From contig CAXXKX010000003.1 in the NCBI GenBank assembly GCA_963676655.2, positions 3,100,001 through 3,164,000 of the forward strand: a stretch of 64,000 nt of DNA. The letters are read 5' to 3'. Made by a program: the position numbers and the translations under genes. The stretch comes from G963676655 sp963676655. Lineage in GTDB: Bacteria > Verrucomicrobiota > Lentisphaeria > Victivallales > Victivallaceae. Below the pieces are notes generated by a model that saw only the letters and a list, made by a program, of their open reading frames with translations, ran no database searches and had not been told where the DNA came from. Of the stretch, positions 1-8,263 are shown one piece after another. The first letter of the stretch is position 1, and each line of letters begins with the position of its first letter.

Positions 1-1
1 T

Positions 2-538
2 TGTTTTGGTATGTTGTCGTATAGTAACGAGGGTGCCGCTTCAAACATCATAAAAATGCTGGAAGATGTTCCGGAAAAATGTTTGAAAGTTTTGGATTTG
101 AACATGAATGGTGTTTTTTGCAGTCAAACCGCCATTCAAAATTATCTGCGTTTGTGCAATATTCTCAAACTCGATGACGAAGCGTTGCATTTGCTTACCG
201 GGTTTCAAGCTCATAAATCCGTTCTGAAAATATTGGCTGAACGTTATAATATCGACAATATCATTCTTACCCGGAAATCCGAAGAAGGTATATTTTATGA
301 CGGGACTAGCATTTTTGCGATCCCGGCATTAAGTTACAACGATAAAGAAAATGATGGTGGTTGCAGTGATGCGTTTACCGCGGCGTTCGTGATGGCGTTA
401 TTGGGTGACATGTGTCCTGCGGATGCCGTGCTTCACGCCGCCAGGGTAGCGACGAGGGATGTGAGTTCATATGAAATGGTCACATCTGAAAATCCCCCTG
501 GAGTGCAGGATGACTTGGGGATAATAATGAATTCTTAG
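2..538 (+). CDS. PfkB-family carbohydrate kinase, C-terminal part (5' end outside window)
   Basis: The reading frame is open to the left window edge (Cys-Phe-Gly precede the first internal Met), so only about 178 residues of a protein normally near 300 are present. The motif GGCSDAFTAAF near the C-terminus matches the PfkB signature 2 region, normally GAGDAF, in which the Asp is the catalytic base and the Gly residues form the anion hole. Preceding segments (IDNIILTRKSEEGIFYDG) match the family's nucleotide-binding strands. The family phosphorylates sugars or nucleosides with ATP in the cytoplasm; the substrate cannot be told from this fragment. The Cys-Ser in place of Ala-Gly in the signature is slightly unusual. 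No link to the downstream genes is evident. Confidence 0.85.
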   Translation, partial: CFGMLSYSNEGAASNIIKMLEDVPEKCLKVLDLNMNGVFCSQTAIQNYLRLCNILKLDDEALHLLTGFQAHKSVLKILAERYNIDNIILTRKSEEGIFYDGTSIFAIPALSYNDKENDGGCSDAFTAAFVMALLGDMCPADAVLHAARVATRDVSSYEMVTSENPPGVQDDLGIIMNS

Positions 539-588
539 AATATACGGATTTAACGTAGTTTTTTTAATGAGATGCATCGAGGCGGATC

Positions 589-747
589 ATGAAAGAAGAT
601 AAAGCTGAGAAAAGGTTTATTTCATACGAGTGGGAACAGGAATTATGCGAAAAAAAACATTTCCGGAAAAGAGTGTTGATTTTCTTATCCGGAATAATAT
701 TGATGGTGTTGCTTGTATTGGCGGCAATCTTATACTTTAAAAGTTAA
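589..747 (+). CDS. Small single-pass membrane protein, 52 aa
   Basis: An ATG at 589 follows a good ribosome binding site (GAGGCGG at 579-585). It opens a 52-codon frame: a charged N-terminal half (MKEDKAEKRFISYEWEQEL) and a hydrophobic helix from about residue 29 to 50 ending in FKS. Basic residues (KKHFRKR) precede the helix, so an N-in orientation is expected. No family is recognised. It lies 50 bases after the kinase and 54 bases before the repeat-protein gene and could be co-transcribed with either. Confidence 0.5.
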   Translation: MKEDKAEKRFISYEWEQELCEKKHFRKRVLIFLSGIILMVLLVLAAILYFKS

Positions 748-801
748 ACGAAAACAAGTCGCAGGCTAGATGCGGCATAATATAATTTGAGGAAATAAAT
801 A

Positions 802-1431
802 ATGTTTAAGCAAATCTGGCAACCGGAGATGATCATCGAACATATCCTGGCCCGTCATGGGAAGGAACGTTTGAACTCGCATTATTACGCCACAACCTAT
901 CCGGACGTTTATGCGGCAGCGGAACGGTTGTTCGGTTCCTGGAAGGATGCCATCGAGGCGGCCGGACTGGATTATTCTAAGATTCGCAGGTATCGTACAT
1001 GGAGTCGTCAGGAGGTGCTTACCGAAATACGTGCGGCGTATGAACTTGGGCATTCGGTAAATTCCAGTACCATGCAAAAAAATAACAAGCCGCTCTATAT
1101 GGCGGCGATCAGACGTTTCGGGAACTGGAGCAATGCGGTTGTTGCCGCAGGGATAGATTATCCGTCTGTTCGTAAACGCCGTTTAATGACTCGTTCACAC
1201 ATCAAACGTAAAATCTTTGATTTATACCGTAAAGGCGAGAATCTATCCTACACGCACATGCGGAAAAACCACCAGTACCTTCTGGCTGTGGGAATGAGAA
1301 AACTTGGCGGCGGCAGTTGGGCTGCCGTCAGAGTCGAGTGCGGTATTCTGACCAATTACCGGAGATCGCCGGAAAAACGTCAGGAGCAGGCTAATGAGGG
1401 ACAGTATGACCGACAGCAATATACCGCCTAA
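802..1431 (+). CDS. Homing-endonuclease-associated-repeat (HNH_repeat) DNA-binding protein, copy 1
   Basis: A 209-residue basic protein with three similar helical units around residues 27-58, 77-121 and 133-181. Each has an aromatic/basic segment followed by a core such as RLFGSWKDAIEAAGLDY, RRFGNWSNAVVAAGIDY and KLGGGSWAAVRVECGI. This is the pattern of the homing-endonuclease-associated repeat, a small DNA-binding helical module found next to HNH nucleases and in stand-alone proteins. No HNH or GIY-YIG catalytic motif is present, so it is more likely a DNA binder than a nuclease. The start has a ribosome site (TGAGGAAA). A paralogue with about 65-70% identical residues by eye lies inverted at 33720-34343, so the pair brackets the accessory region. 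Confidence 0.7.
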   Translation: MFKQIWQPEMIIEHILARHGKERLNSHYYATTYPDVYAAAERLFGSWKDAIEAAGLDYSKIRRYRTWSRQEVLTEIRAAYELGHSVNSSTMQKNNKPLYMAAIRRFGNWSNAVVAAGIDYPSVRKRRLMTRSHIKRKIFDLYRKGENLSYTHMRKNHQYLLAVGMRKLGGGSWAAVRVECGILTNYRRSPEKRQEQANEGQYDRQQYTA

Positions 1432-1815
1432 GCCAAGCGGATTAATGAAAAAGGAAGGAGTCCGAGGCAATGGAACAAATCACTGAGGTGAAATTTATGT
1501 AGAAAAAAGTTTCGTAAATAATTGATAATACTGACCGTATGGCTTTGATTTTGGAGCTGGATGGTAAGTGTTTTTGTTTTTTCGGGGTGGAGTTAGCAAT
1601 CATGGTAGGTTGTCAAGTAAGACGTATTCACTGGCAGTGTTTTCCGCTTTAAAGTGAATGCGTTTTTTTTATTTTAACTTGGAAACAATATCCATGAGTA
1701 ATTACAAAAAATGTCCCGGAAAGAAGAAGGAGGATTAATTGTAAGATTTTGAGACCAGGAACCATAATATTTGTCGTATGTATGCCATAAAGCAGGGTGA
1801 TACTGCGACATCATA
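1432..1815. other. Intergenic stretch, no gene seen
   Basis: No convincing reading frame. Apart from the terminator-like hairpin at 1624-1670 it holds one very short frame (ATG at 1694, 14 codons), too short to support. Confidence 0.5.
1624..1670 (+). terminator. Probable rho-independent terminator
   Basis: Arms GTATTCACT (1624-1632) and AGTGAATGC (1653-1661) pair over 9 bp with one G-T pair, separated by 20 bases and followed directly by a run of eight T (1663-1670). It would end transcripts from the repeat-protein gene at 802-1431. The loop is long, so efficiency is uncertain. Confidence 0.5.
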
Positions 1816-2964
1816 GTGAACTTTGATACGATGAAGATTTACCATTTGCACCGGTTTTCCAAACCGGAATTTATGCGTCAGCTCGAAGAAAAACTTCTGC
1901 TGGAGTTTTTACATCGCTTTGCCGAACTTAAGTATAAAACAAGGTCGGACGGCTCTATTGACCACAAGGATTTATGTCGGCAATTGTCTTCTCCTGAAGC
2001 CATAATGAAGACAGACATCTTCGATGCGCTGGCGCTGATCGATGAAATGTCCGCTGACCGGAACTTCGACATGTTACAGGATGCCGTCAGCGGCAAGCCG
2101 TATTCCGTGAATCTCGGCGATCAGGTCAGCGTGGGCGATCTGGCGTTGCTGTTATGGCTGAACGAACCGCACATCCTGGAACAACTCCAGACGAAATCCA
2201 GTCACAGTGCGCCGCGTTCGTTTATTTATTTTTACGGACAGTCCATCGACAAGCAGCAGACGTTTTCCCTGACCAGAGAACATGAAGAACGCTTATCCAT
2301 GAGATTGAATCAGGTATTTCAACGGAAACGACGGGGGCGAACCATCAAGATCATGGTAATTGAGGAGACGGATGAGTTATATTTCATGTTGCGCAAAGGG
2401 GAACCGATGACTCGGGACTGCTCGATTTCTCCCGAAGGGGAAAGCGAGACGGTGTACTATCGGCCGGAACGTTTCGATATCGCGGTGATTCGTCCGGGGA
2501 TTTCAGAGATACGTCTGAATATTTCCGGAAAGGCGCCGTGGATCATCGAGACTTACCGGATACAGTTTGGAGACGTTTTATACGGCAACCCGGAATATTT
2601 CAATGGGGAAGCGGTGTTTACGCTGAAACCGTTGCTGGAACAGGGACACGCCGCGTTGTCATGCCGGGAAATTTCCGGACTGGACAGCATCAGGATGATA
2701 CAATGTAAAATTGAGACGCCGGATAAAAGCAATGTGACGATCCAGGGAAAAAATGCGATCGAGGTATTGAAAAAAATCCGGAATTCATTTCTGCGCCAAG
2801 GGAAAATCATCAGTGCAAAATTCCAAGTAAAATTTTCCAAGTCGAGCCATACTCGGGTCGTAACGGTCAGGGAGGGAAATCAGGTAGATTTCAAATTTGA
2901 CGATGACGGACGCCTGATCGAACGCTGGCTGGCGCTGAGGGGATTCAAACATGAACAAAAATAA
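1816..2964 (+). CDS. Conserved-looking protein of unknown function, first gene of a two-gene operon
   Basis: 382 residues from a GTG at 1816; an in-frame ATG at 1831 is the alternative, and neither has a strong ribosome site. No signal peptide or membrane helix. The N-terminal 110 residues are helical; the middle contains a basic stretch (QRKRRGRTIKIMVIEE) followed by alternating strands (ELYFMLRKGEPM, TVYYRPERFDIAVI). The C-terminal third ends in WLALRGF. I do not recognise the family with certainty. The layout resembles, from memory, uncharacterised bacterial proteins that occur with a downstream partner, which fits the 14-base overlap with the next gene. The pair sits between the repeat-protein gene and the T4SS cluster but ends at its own terminator. 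It could be a regulator or cargo such as a defence module; nothing in the sequence decides this. Confidence 0.6.
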   Translation: MNFDTMKIYHLHRFSKPEFMRQLEEKLLLEFLHRFAELKYKTRSDGSIDHKDLCRQLSSPEAIMKTDIFDALALIDEMSADRNFDMLQDAVSGKPYSVNLGDQVSVGDLALLLWLNEPHILEQLQTKSSHSAPRSFIYFYGQSIDKQQTFSLTREHEERLSMRLNQVFQRKRRGRTIKIMVIEETDELYFMLRKGEPMTRDCSISPEGESETVYYRPERFDIAVIRPGISEIRLNISGKAPWIIETYRIQFGDVLYGNPEYFNGEAVFTLKPLLEQGHAALSCREISGLDSIRMIQCKIETPDKSNVTIQGKNAIEVLKKIRNSFLRQGKIISAKFQVKFSKSSHTRVVTVREGNQVDFKFDDDGRLIERWLALRGFKHEQK

Positions 2965-4255
2965 CCCCAATACGCAGGAATTCTGGGAGTACATTTCCGC
3001 CTTAATGGAGCCGGAAGCGCCGCTTTGGAACTGGCGGACAGTTCTCGGCGATCTGGTTGATTTTGAAGCATTCAAAAACAAATACTTGCTGCCGACAGAT
3101 TGTTTTGCCGACAGTATTTTTTGTCCGAAACCTTGTGGTTACAACTGCCGGTTCCGGGAAGTCAGCGAACCGTACAACGGGCAACGGGAGGCGGTATGTC
3201 AAGAACGGCTTATCTCGTTTCCGGTCGAAAACCGGGATATTTTGATCAATGAATTAAATGGTGGGGAATTATTTTCCGGCGCGGCCCGGGCGTTGAATAT
3301 AGACGTCAAGGCTCTGGAAATTATGGGGATAGAATATGCCTGGGAGTTGGGGCGCGTCCCCGGCCAACCGATGATTCCAGTTTACGCCGCTTTTTGCAGT
3401 TGGGAACATCTTCTGCTTCAATTGATCTATACCCTCAATCGCAGGGCAAAAGGACCTTATGTTCTGCTGGTAACGCATGATGATCTGATCAGTGCGTCAG
3501 TTAAGCAGATGATTGAAGATGTCGGCGCACGTTTCCTGCCGCTTAATAAGCTTCTTTCGTTCAAACCAGACGCAGAATTCGAGGTTATGGATAATTTTGA
3601 CTGGCGGGATCTACTCGGATTATCGCTGCCGGAACCGGCGACGGAGCCGGAAAATATCTTCCGGCCATGCGGCGACGCCTGGGAAATGCGCTTCGAGTGC
3701 GGGGAGAAATTCATTCTGACCACGGGGTATACCGGGGCAAGTTATCTGCATTTCATGCTGGCGCGACCGAATGAAGCTACGCCGGTTATGGAGATTATGC
3801 GGGGCTTTTCAGACAATACGGCAGACCGTTTTACTGAGTGGCTGGATGAAAACGGACTTGCCGATGGTTATGCCTTGAATGACACGCCGTGGAATAATGA
3901 CGAAAATAAAGCTGATGATAGAGCTATAAAGCAATATAAGCAAGAAGTGAAAGATTTGCTCCATGATCTCAATCATGCGATTGATACCGGCGATACCACC
4001 ACCGCTAAAGTATTGCGAGAAGATTTGGAACTATTGAGCAATGAAATCAATAAAATAATCAGCCCGGCAGGACAAAAAAAGAAAATCCGCGATCAAATAA
4101 ATAAGATCGTGACTTCTTTCCGGAACATCGTTAATTTCTCCATAAATAAAATTGCCATTCATGATAAAGCGTTGGCTAAACATTTGAAAGAATGCATCAA
4201 GTACGGGAGAACTCCCGGCTATTTTTCATCTGGACCTATTGATTGGCACCTGTAA
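2951..4255 (+). CDS. Unknown protein with a Cys cluster and helical tail, second gene of the operon
   Basis: 434 residues overlapping the upstream gene by 14 bases, so probably translationally coupled. A cysteine cluster around residues 58-83 (CPKPCGYNC, then a further Cys in EAVCQE) looks like a metal-binding site. The middle (ALNIDVKALEIMGIEYAWELG) could be a degenerate helix-turn-helix followed by an alpha/beta region (PYVLLVTHDDLISASVKQMIEDVG). The last 110 residues are strongly helical and charged and finish with ALAKHLKECIKYG and IDWHL. Similar C-terminal tails occur, as far as I recall, at the ends of several unrelated PVC and proteobacterial regulatory proteins. There is no signal peptide or membrane helix. 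Function unknown; it should be considered together with its partner. Confidence 0.6.
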   Translation: MNKNNPNTQEFWEYISALMEPEAPLWNWRTVLGDLVDFEAFKNKYLLPTDCFADSIFCPKPCGYNCRFREVSEPYNGQREAVCQERLISFPVENRDILINELNGGELFSGAARALNIDVKALEIMGIEYAWELGRVPGQPMIPVYAAFCSWEHLLLQLIYTLNRRAKGPYVLLVTHDDLISASVKQMIEDVGARFLPLNKLLSFKPDAEFEVMDNFDWRDLLGLSLPEPATEPENIFRPCGDAWEMRFECGEKFILTTGYTGASYLHFMLARPNEATPVMEIMRGFSDNTADRFTEWLDENGLADGYALNDTPWNNDENKADDRAIKQYKQEVKDLLHDLNHAIDTGDTTTAKVLREDLELLSNEINKIISPAGQKKKIRDQINKIVTSFRNIVNFSINKIAIHDKALAKHLKECIKYGRTPGYFSSGPIDWHL

Positions 4256-4274
4256 CTTTTCTTTTTTAACAATT

Positions 4275-4324
4275 GCCGAATTCGCGATTTTTTCCCACAT
4301 AACCGCGAATTCGGCTTTTTTTTT
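4275..4324 (+). terminator. Strong rho-independent terminator
   Basis: Perfect 12-bp stem GCCGAATTCGCG (4275-4286) / CGCGAATTCGGC (4304-4315), a 17-base loop and nine T. It lies 20 bases after the 2951-4255 gene and isolates this operon from the T4SS operon that starts at 4495. Confidence 0.9.
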
Positions 4325-4369
4325 GAAAAATTTTTATAAAAATTTTTTTTAATGAGCTCAAAATGTAAA

Positions 4370-4410
4370 AATCATAAACGAAATTTATGAAATCATAAAT
4401 GAAATTTATG
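4370..4410. promoter_or_regulatory. Tandem palindromic operator candidate upstream of the T4SS operon
   Basis: Two 20-bp direct repeats (4370-4389 and 4391-4410), differing at one position, start exactly 21 bases apart (two helical turns). Each contains the palindrome CATAAA-N5-TTTATG. They lie 85-125 bases before the pilin start, between a terminator and the first T4SS gene, in an AT-rich stretch with a TTATAA box just downstream (about 4420). Two in-phase palindromes are what a cooperatively binding dimeric repressor would need. The cognate regulator is not identified; candidates in the window are the repeat proteins and the 1816-4255 pair. Confidence 0.6.
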
Positions 4411-4494
4411 GCCTTTTTCCTTATAAAGAGACGTGCTTTTACAGTCGCTGAAAAAATCGGCGGCGGCCGTCTTAAAAAATAAGGAATATAAAAA

Positions 4495-4800
4495 ATGAAA
4501 AAGAGCAAAATCTTGCTGACGGCCTTCCTGGCGGTGTTTATGACCACCCGGAGCTTTGCGGCAACATCAGGTGTGGACGCATCCAGCGGCCTGGGCTATG
4601 TCCAATGGATAATTATGGCGATCGGACTGGTTTTCACGCTGATCATGGGCATTTCTACCGGCTTTGCGTTTAAAAACGATGCGGCCAACGCCAAGTCGCA
4701 ACTGATCGGAACGATCTTGATTCCGGTGTTGTTCGCGATTATTCTCTACATTTTCAACCGGACGCTGGGCATCAACCTGACTTCATCCAGCAGCTTGTGA
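4495..4800 (+). CDS. VirB2/TrbC-like pilin subunit
   Basis: 101 residues: a signal peptide with probable cleavage after SFA (residue about 22), then two hydrophobic helices (about residues 35-55 and 71-90) joined by a short polar loop (FKNDAANAKSQ). This is the size and topology of VirB2/TrbC major pilins, which are inserted in the inner membrane and polymerise into the conjugative pilus. Ribosome site AAGGA at 4481-4485. It is the first gene of the T4SS cluster and stands 10 bases before the VirB3-like gene, the standard order. No cyclisation or further processing signal can be read from sequence. Confidence 0.8.
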   Translation: MKKSKILLTAFLAVFMTTRSFAATSGVDASSGLGYVQWIIMAIGLVFTLIMGISTGFAFKNDAANAKSQLIGTILIPVLFAIILYIFNRTLGINLTSSSSL

Positions 4801-4810
4801 GGGATATTCA

Positions 4811-5143
4811 ATGCAGGAAGAAATCCCTCTTAACATTCCCCGTAATCCGTCGCAGATTCCGCTGTCGCAGTTCCGGCTGTCGCGGAACCTGAAGGTGCGC
4901 GGGGACGCGATTTACATTATCTTTTCCGGAATTATCGGGACGGTATTTTTATTTTTCGTCCTGATGGACGCCTCGGCGCTGCTGGCGCTCGGGGTGTCCT
5001 GGATTCCGCTGGCGCTGACCGTCTGGTTCTATTTCCGTTTTGTCCGGGGACGTCCGAAATACTACTTCGACTACTGGTTGAATGAGCGTTTCGGCGACCG
5101 GCTTTGCGTCAAGTCACGGCGAAAAGTCAGGAGGCCGCAATGA
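4811..5143 (+). CDS. VirB3/TraL-like inner-membrane T4SS protein
   Basis: 110 residues with a polar N-terminus, two adjacent membrane helices (about residues 33-51 and 54-73) and a basic cytoplasmic tail (RGRPKYYFDYWLNERFGDR). Small size, topology and position between pilin and VirB4 match VirB3, which anchors VirB4 to the inner membrane. Its stop overlaps the VirB4 start in ATGA (5140-5143), so the two are translationally coupled. Confidence 0.8.
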   Translation: MQEEIPLNIPRNPSQIPLSQFRLSRNLKVRGDAIYIIFSGIIGTVFLFFVLMDASALLALGVSWIPLALTVWFYFRFVRGRPKYYFDYWLNERFGDRLCVKSRRKVRRPQ

Positions 5144-8085
5144 TTCATTATCCCAATGGTTATATAATGGAAACGGAAAACCCGGCCAATGCGTTTCTGG
5201 TCTATGGTGAACTTAATTCAAGCGGTCATGTGGCGAAGGGCTTCCGATTGCAAGTGCCGAATTTGTCCAATTCAGGCTGGGCGCAAAAGAATGAAATCTG
5301 CCAACATCTGCAATCCTATCTTTCGCGCTTCGATTCCGGTAAACGGCTGCAGTTCCGCTACAGCAGGGACTCGAATTACCATCGCATTCTGGATAAGTAC
5401 GAAGCGGATACGGAATTATTTGACAATGTTCCGTTCGTGCAAAAATACCGCCGGGAGATTGCAACTGAGTTCCGGCGCCAGATGGAAAATCACGAACTGC
5501 GGCGGGAATACCTGACCGTCTATGTGGCGCGTCCGGCCAAACATTTTATTGCCGGGGCGTTGAACGTGAATTCTGAGAAAGCGGTCCGGGCCTTTCAGGA
5601 AAAGGTCGGCAACTATTTCGAGTCGGAGTATCTGCTTTTGAAAAGCGCCTTTGCTTTTCAGGTCGAAAAACTGGATGCGGTTGAGTTATTTGCCGAGTAT
5701 TTTGCGGCGGTGAATAAATCGCTGGCGACTGAGGATATCGATTATGACAAAATATTTTCCCCGAATCTTCGTGATCTATTCCTGAACGAATTCAGCAGTC
5801 AGGATCATGCGCCGGAGTTAAGACGCAACGAAAGCGCAGGCTCTCGAGGCTACGGGATTTATGGCGACAGTATGTATCACAATATCCTGGTGATGCGGCA
5901 ACTGCCGTCATTCGATCTGAACCCGTTTTACGGCAATGTTTTACTGGAAAGCAATGTCGGCAACTTTTCGGTAACGGTTAATCTCAGGCCGCTAAACAAA
6001 CCCCGGACGATCGAAAAACTGGAGGCAAGACAGGCGGCGGCGCAGCGGGATCTGGAAGCGGACCCGAGCGCGATTGCTTACCGTTCCGAAGTGGACGCCT
6101 TCGGAAAGATGATCTACCGCATGGGCGCTGGAGAAGATTGTCCGTTTGAGGTCGAGTATCTGATCCATGTATGGAACCGGAATCTCGACCAGTTGCAGCA
6201 GGACACCGATCAACTGCGGTTGGTCGCGACCAATCTGCAATGCCAACTGATGATGCATGACCTGACGGTTCAGGTCGCCGCACAGTTCCTGAAAACTTTG
6301 CCGGGCAATCTCTATTATAAGAAATGGGACCCGCTGTTTACACTGCACCGGTCCTTTGCCGCGATGATCCCGTTCAACAGCACCTTTGTCGGCTGCGAGG
6401 AGGATTTTCAGGCGATTTTTCATGGCGACCACCATAATATCGTCTGTCTCAACGGCTTTCTCGGTGGAACGCCGCAGCATGCGGCGTCCTTCGGTCAGTC
6501 GGGTTCGGGGAAATCGGTTAATACGCTCGGGGAACTGCTCCAGACCTACGGCTACTATCGCAAGGTGGTGATTATCGAGGAAGGCGCGTCCTACCTGATG
6601 GGAACGCGTATTTTCGGCGGCCAGTTCGTCGAGATCGACCTCAATAACAACCTGACGTTGAATTATTTCGACACCTGCGGTTCGCCGTTGAATGCCGGTC
6701 AGATGGACTTCGTGGCAAACTTTTTGACCAACATGTGCGGACAGTCGAAAGATGATGAAATTGTCCAGGACCGGATGGCGATTATCTCGCATTATGTCAC
6801 GAAAATCTATGACGCATCGTGGCAGGAATGGTGGAAACGCAATACCCGGCAGCGACAGGAAATTGCCCGGAAGTGCATGACGTTGTCCTGGATGCTGCCG
6901 AAGCAACCGGCGGGCCGTAATACATTATTGGACTGTTTTGCCGATCTGGAGGAAGCCCTGACAAAAGCGCCGGGAAAACTTTCGACGGTGGAAAGAGAAC
7001 TGTTGAGTTACTACTGGAATATTTCCCGGGAAAAGATCACCGAGTACATCGTGGAAAATCCGCCGCTGCTGCGGGACGTCTCCTATGCCCGGATGAAAGC
7101 AGAGGATATGCCGTATCATTCCCAGATCGTGGAGATGATCCGGTCGACGCCCGATCCGGTTCACCGGCGCGAGGACACCAACCGGATTGCGACCCGGCTG
7201 GCGCAGTATACGGTGGAATCCGGGCGTGGCGGCTTGTTTGATGGTGTGACCAACATAGATCTGTCGGCACGGTGGATTCATTTCGAGATCGGGAAGATGG
7301 CGAACGCTTCGGCAAATTTCAAGGCAATGATCGGGCTGGTAATAGGCAATATGGTCCGTAACCAGATCGTCAATATGCCGCGGACGGCATGGAAGCTCTA
7401 CATCTTTGAGGAGGCGCCACGCTTCCTGATGATCCCCGGCGCCAGCGAGATCATGAAGCAGTCCTACGCGCAGTTCCGCAAGTTCAACTGCAGGGCCTGG
7501 ACCATTACTCAGGAAGCCGGACAACTGATCACGCAGAGTGACGCCGGGTCCAGCGTCGGAACCATTATCATGGGGCAGAGCAAGCAGTATTATTTCCTGA
7601 AAAACAAGGACCGGGGGAACATGGAGTTTTTCCGGCGTTTTGTGGAATTGTCCGAGGATACGGTCAACGCGGTTATGACGTTTCCGGCGCCGGAACATAT
7701 TCCCGGCAGGAAATATTCCTCCTTCGTCTACTGCGTGGACAACGGCGAATATCCGCTGGTCGGGGTGGTCCGGCACTATGCCAATGCGTTGACAATTGCG
7801 GTCGCCTCCAGCAGCGGCGACGCCTTCACAAAACGCGAGGAGGAGCTTAGGCGACTCCGTATTCTCTACCCGCAACTCGATGACGGTGCGCTGTTGATCG
7901 AGTATCTCAACCGGCGGAAAATCGACAATCCGGCCTTACGGTTGTTCCGGAAAATGCTGCATGATCAGGATTTTTCCGGCACGGATGAACTGCACGAAGC
8001 GATCATCCGCCTCTCTTTAAAACAAGCCGGCTTCAGTCCGGCTGAACTAGAAAAACGCATCCATCAAGAAAAAAAACATCAATAA
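5140..8085 (+). CDS. virB4: VirB4/TraC-like T4SS ATPase
   Basis: 981 residues from the ATG at 5140, chosen for the ribosome site CAGGAGG and the ATGA overlap with the upstream gene; an upstream TTG at 5104 is in frame but lies inside the VirB3 gene. The C-terminal motor domain has Walker A GQSGSGKS at about residues 452-459 and Walker B LYIFEEA at about 753-759. The N-terminal half carries the family's long helical segment (NRNLDQLQQDTDQLRLVATN). VirB4 energises pilus biogenesis and substrate transfer at the inner membrane. The length is somewhat above the usual 800-850 residues and the protein looks intact. It is the clearest evidence that this is a T4SS. Confidence 0.95.
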   Translation: MIHYPNGYIMETENPANAFLVYGELNSSGHVAKGFRLQVPNLSNSGWAQKNEICQHLQSYLSRFDSGKRLQFRYSRDSNYHRILDKYEADTELFDNVPFVQKYRREIATEFRRQMENHELRREYLTVYVARPAKHFIAGALNVNSEKAVRAFQEKVGNYFESEYLLLKSAFAFQVEKLDAVELFAEYFAAVNKSLATEDIDYDKIFSPNLRDLFLNEFSSQDHAPELRRNESAGSRGYGIYGDSMYHNILVMRQLPSFDLNPFYGNVLLESNVGNFSVTVNLRPLNKPRTIEKLEARQAAAQRDLEADPSAIAYRSEVDAFGKMIYRMGAGEDCPFEVEYLIHVWNRNLDQLQQDTDQLRLVATNLQCQLMMHDLTVQVAAQFLKTLPGNLYYKKWDPLFTLHRSFAAMIPFNSTFVGCEEDFQAIFHGDHHNIVCLNGFLGGTPQHAASFGQSGSGKSVNTLGELLQTYGYYRKVVIIEEGASYLMGTRIFGGQFVEIDLNNNLTLNYFDTCGSPLNAGQMDFVANFLTNMCGQSKDDEIVQDRMAIISHYVTKIYDASWQEWWKRNTRQRQEIARKCMTLSWMLPKQPAGRNTLLDCFADLEEALTKAPGKLSTVERELLSYYWNISREKITEYIVENPPLLRDVSYARMKAEDMPYHSQIVEMIRSTPDPVHRREDTNRIATRLAQYTVESGRGGLFDGVTNIDLSARWIHFEIGKMANASANFKAMIGLVIGNMVRNQIVNMPRTAWKLYIFEEAPRFLMIPGASEIMKQSYAQFRKFNCRAWTITQEAGQLITQSDAGSSVGTIIMGQSKQYYFLKNKDRGNMEFFRRFVELSEDTVNAVMTFPAPEHIPGRKYSSFVYCVDNGEYPLVGVVRHYANALTIAVASSSGDAFTKREEELRRLRILYPQLDDGALLIEYLNRRKIDNPALRLFRKMLHDQDFSGTDELHEAIIRLSLKQAGFSPAELEKRIHQEKKHQ

Positions 8086-8102
8086 GGATTCGTACGAAAT
8101 GC

Positions 8103-8225
8103 AAATTACACCACGGAGACCACGGAGAAACACGGAGATGAATTTAAGTTTTCAGCTCAAGCTGAAAAAATTAAAAATCTTTTTCGTGACTTTTCGTGTT
8201 TTTCGTGGTTAAAAATAACATTTTG
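8103..8225. repeat. Intergenic repeat element, left copy (inverted relative to 13986-14112)
   Basis: Contains CACGGAG direct repeats (8111-8138), a palindrome TCAGCTCAAGCTGA (8152-8165) and TTTCGTG repeats running into GTGGTTAAAAA. The reverse complement aligns along most of its length with the element on the far side of the giant gene. About 38 of 46 bases match at the gene-proximal end. Such CACGGAG/CACGAAA elements are familiar as dispersed intergenic repeats in environmental genomes (recollection). Confidence 0.7.
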
Positions 8226-8263
8226 CACAAGCTAATCCATCAAAATCAAGGAGAAAAAACAGC

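Noticed and set aside
5104..5139. Upstream TTG extension of the VirB4-like gene
   Set aside because: It lies within the VirB3-like gene and lacks a ribosome site; ATG 5140 has CAGGAGG and an ATGA overlap.
5992..6906. 304-codon open frame on the minus strand inside virB4
   Set aside because: Antisense to a clear VirB4 gene; its composition is that of a mirror of a GC-rich coding frame and it matches no family.
6925..7875. 316-codon open frame on the minus strand inside virB4
   Set aside because: Same reason: antisense shadow of the ATPase domain.
8111..8210. CACGGAG / CACGAAA arrays as a possible CRISPR or iteron set
   Set aside because: Units are 8-10 bases, irregular and without spacers; no cas or replication gene nearby. 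Kept as dispersed intergenic repeat.
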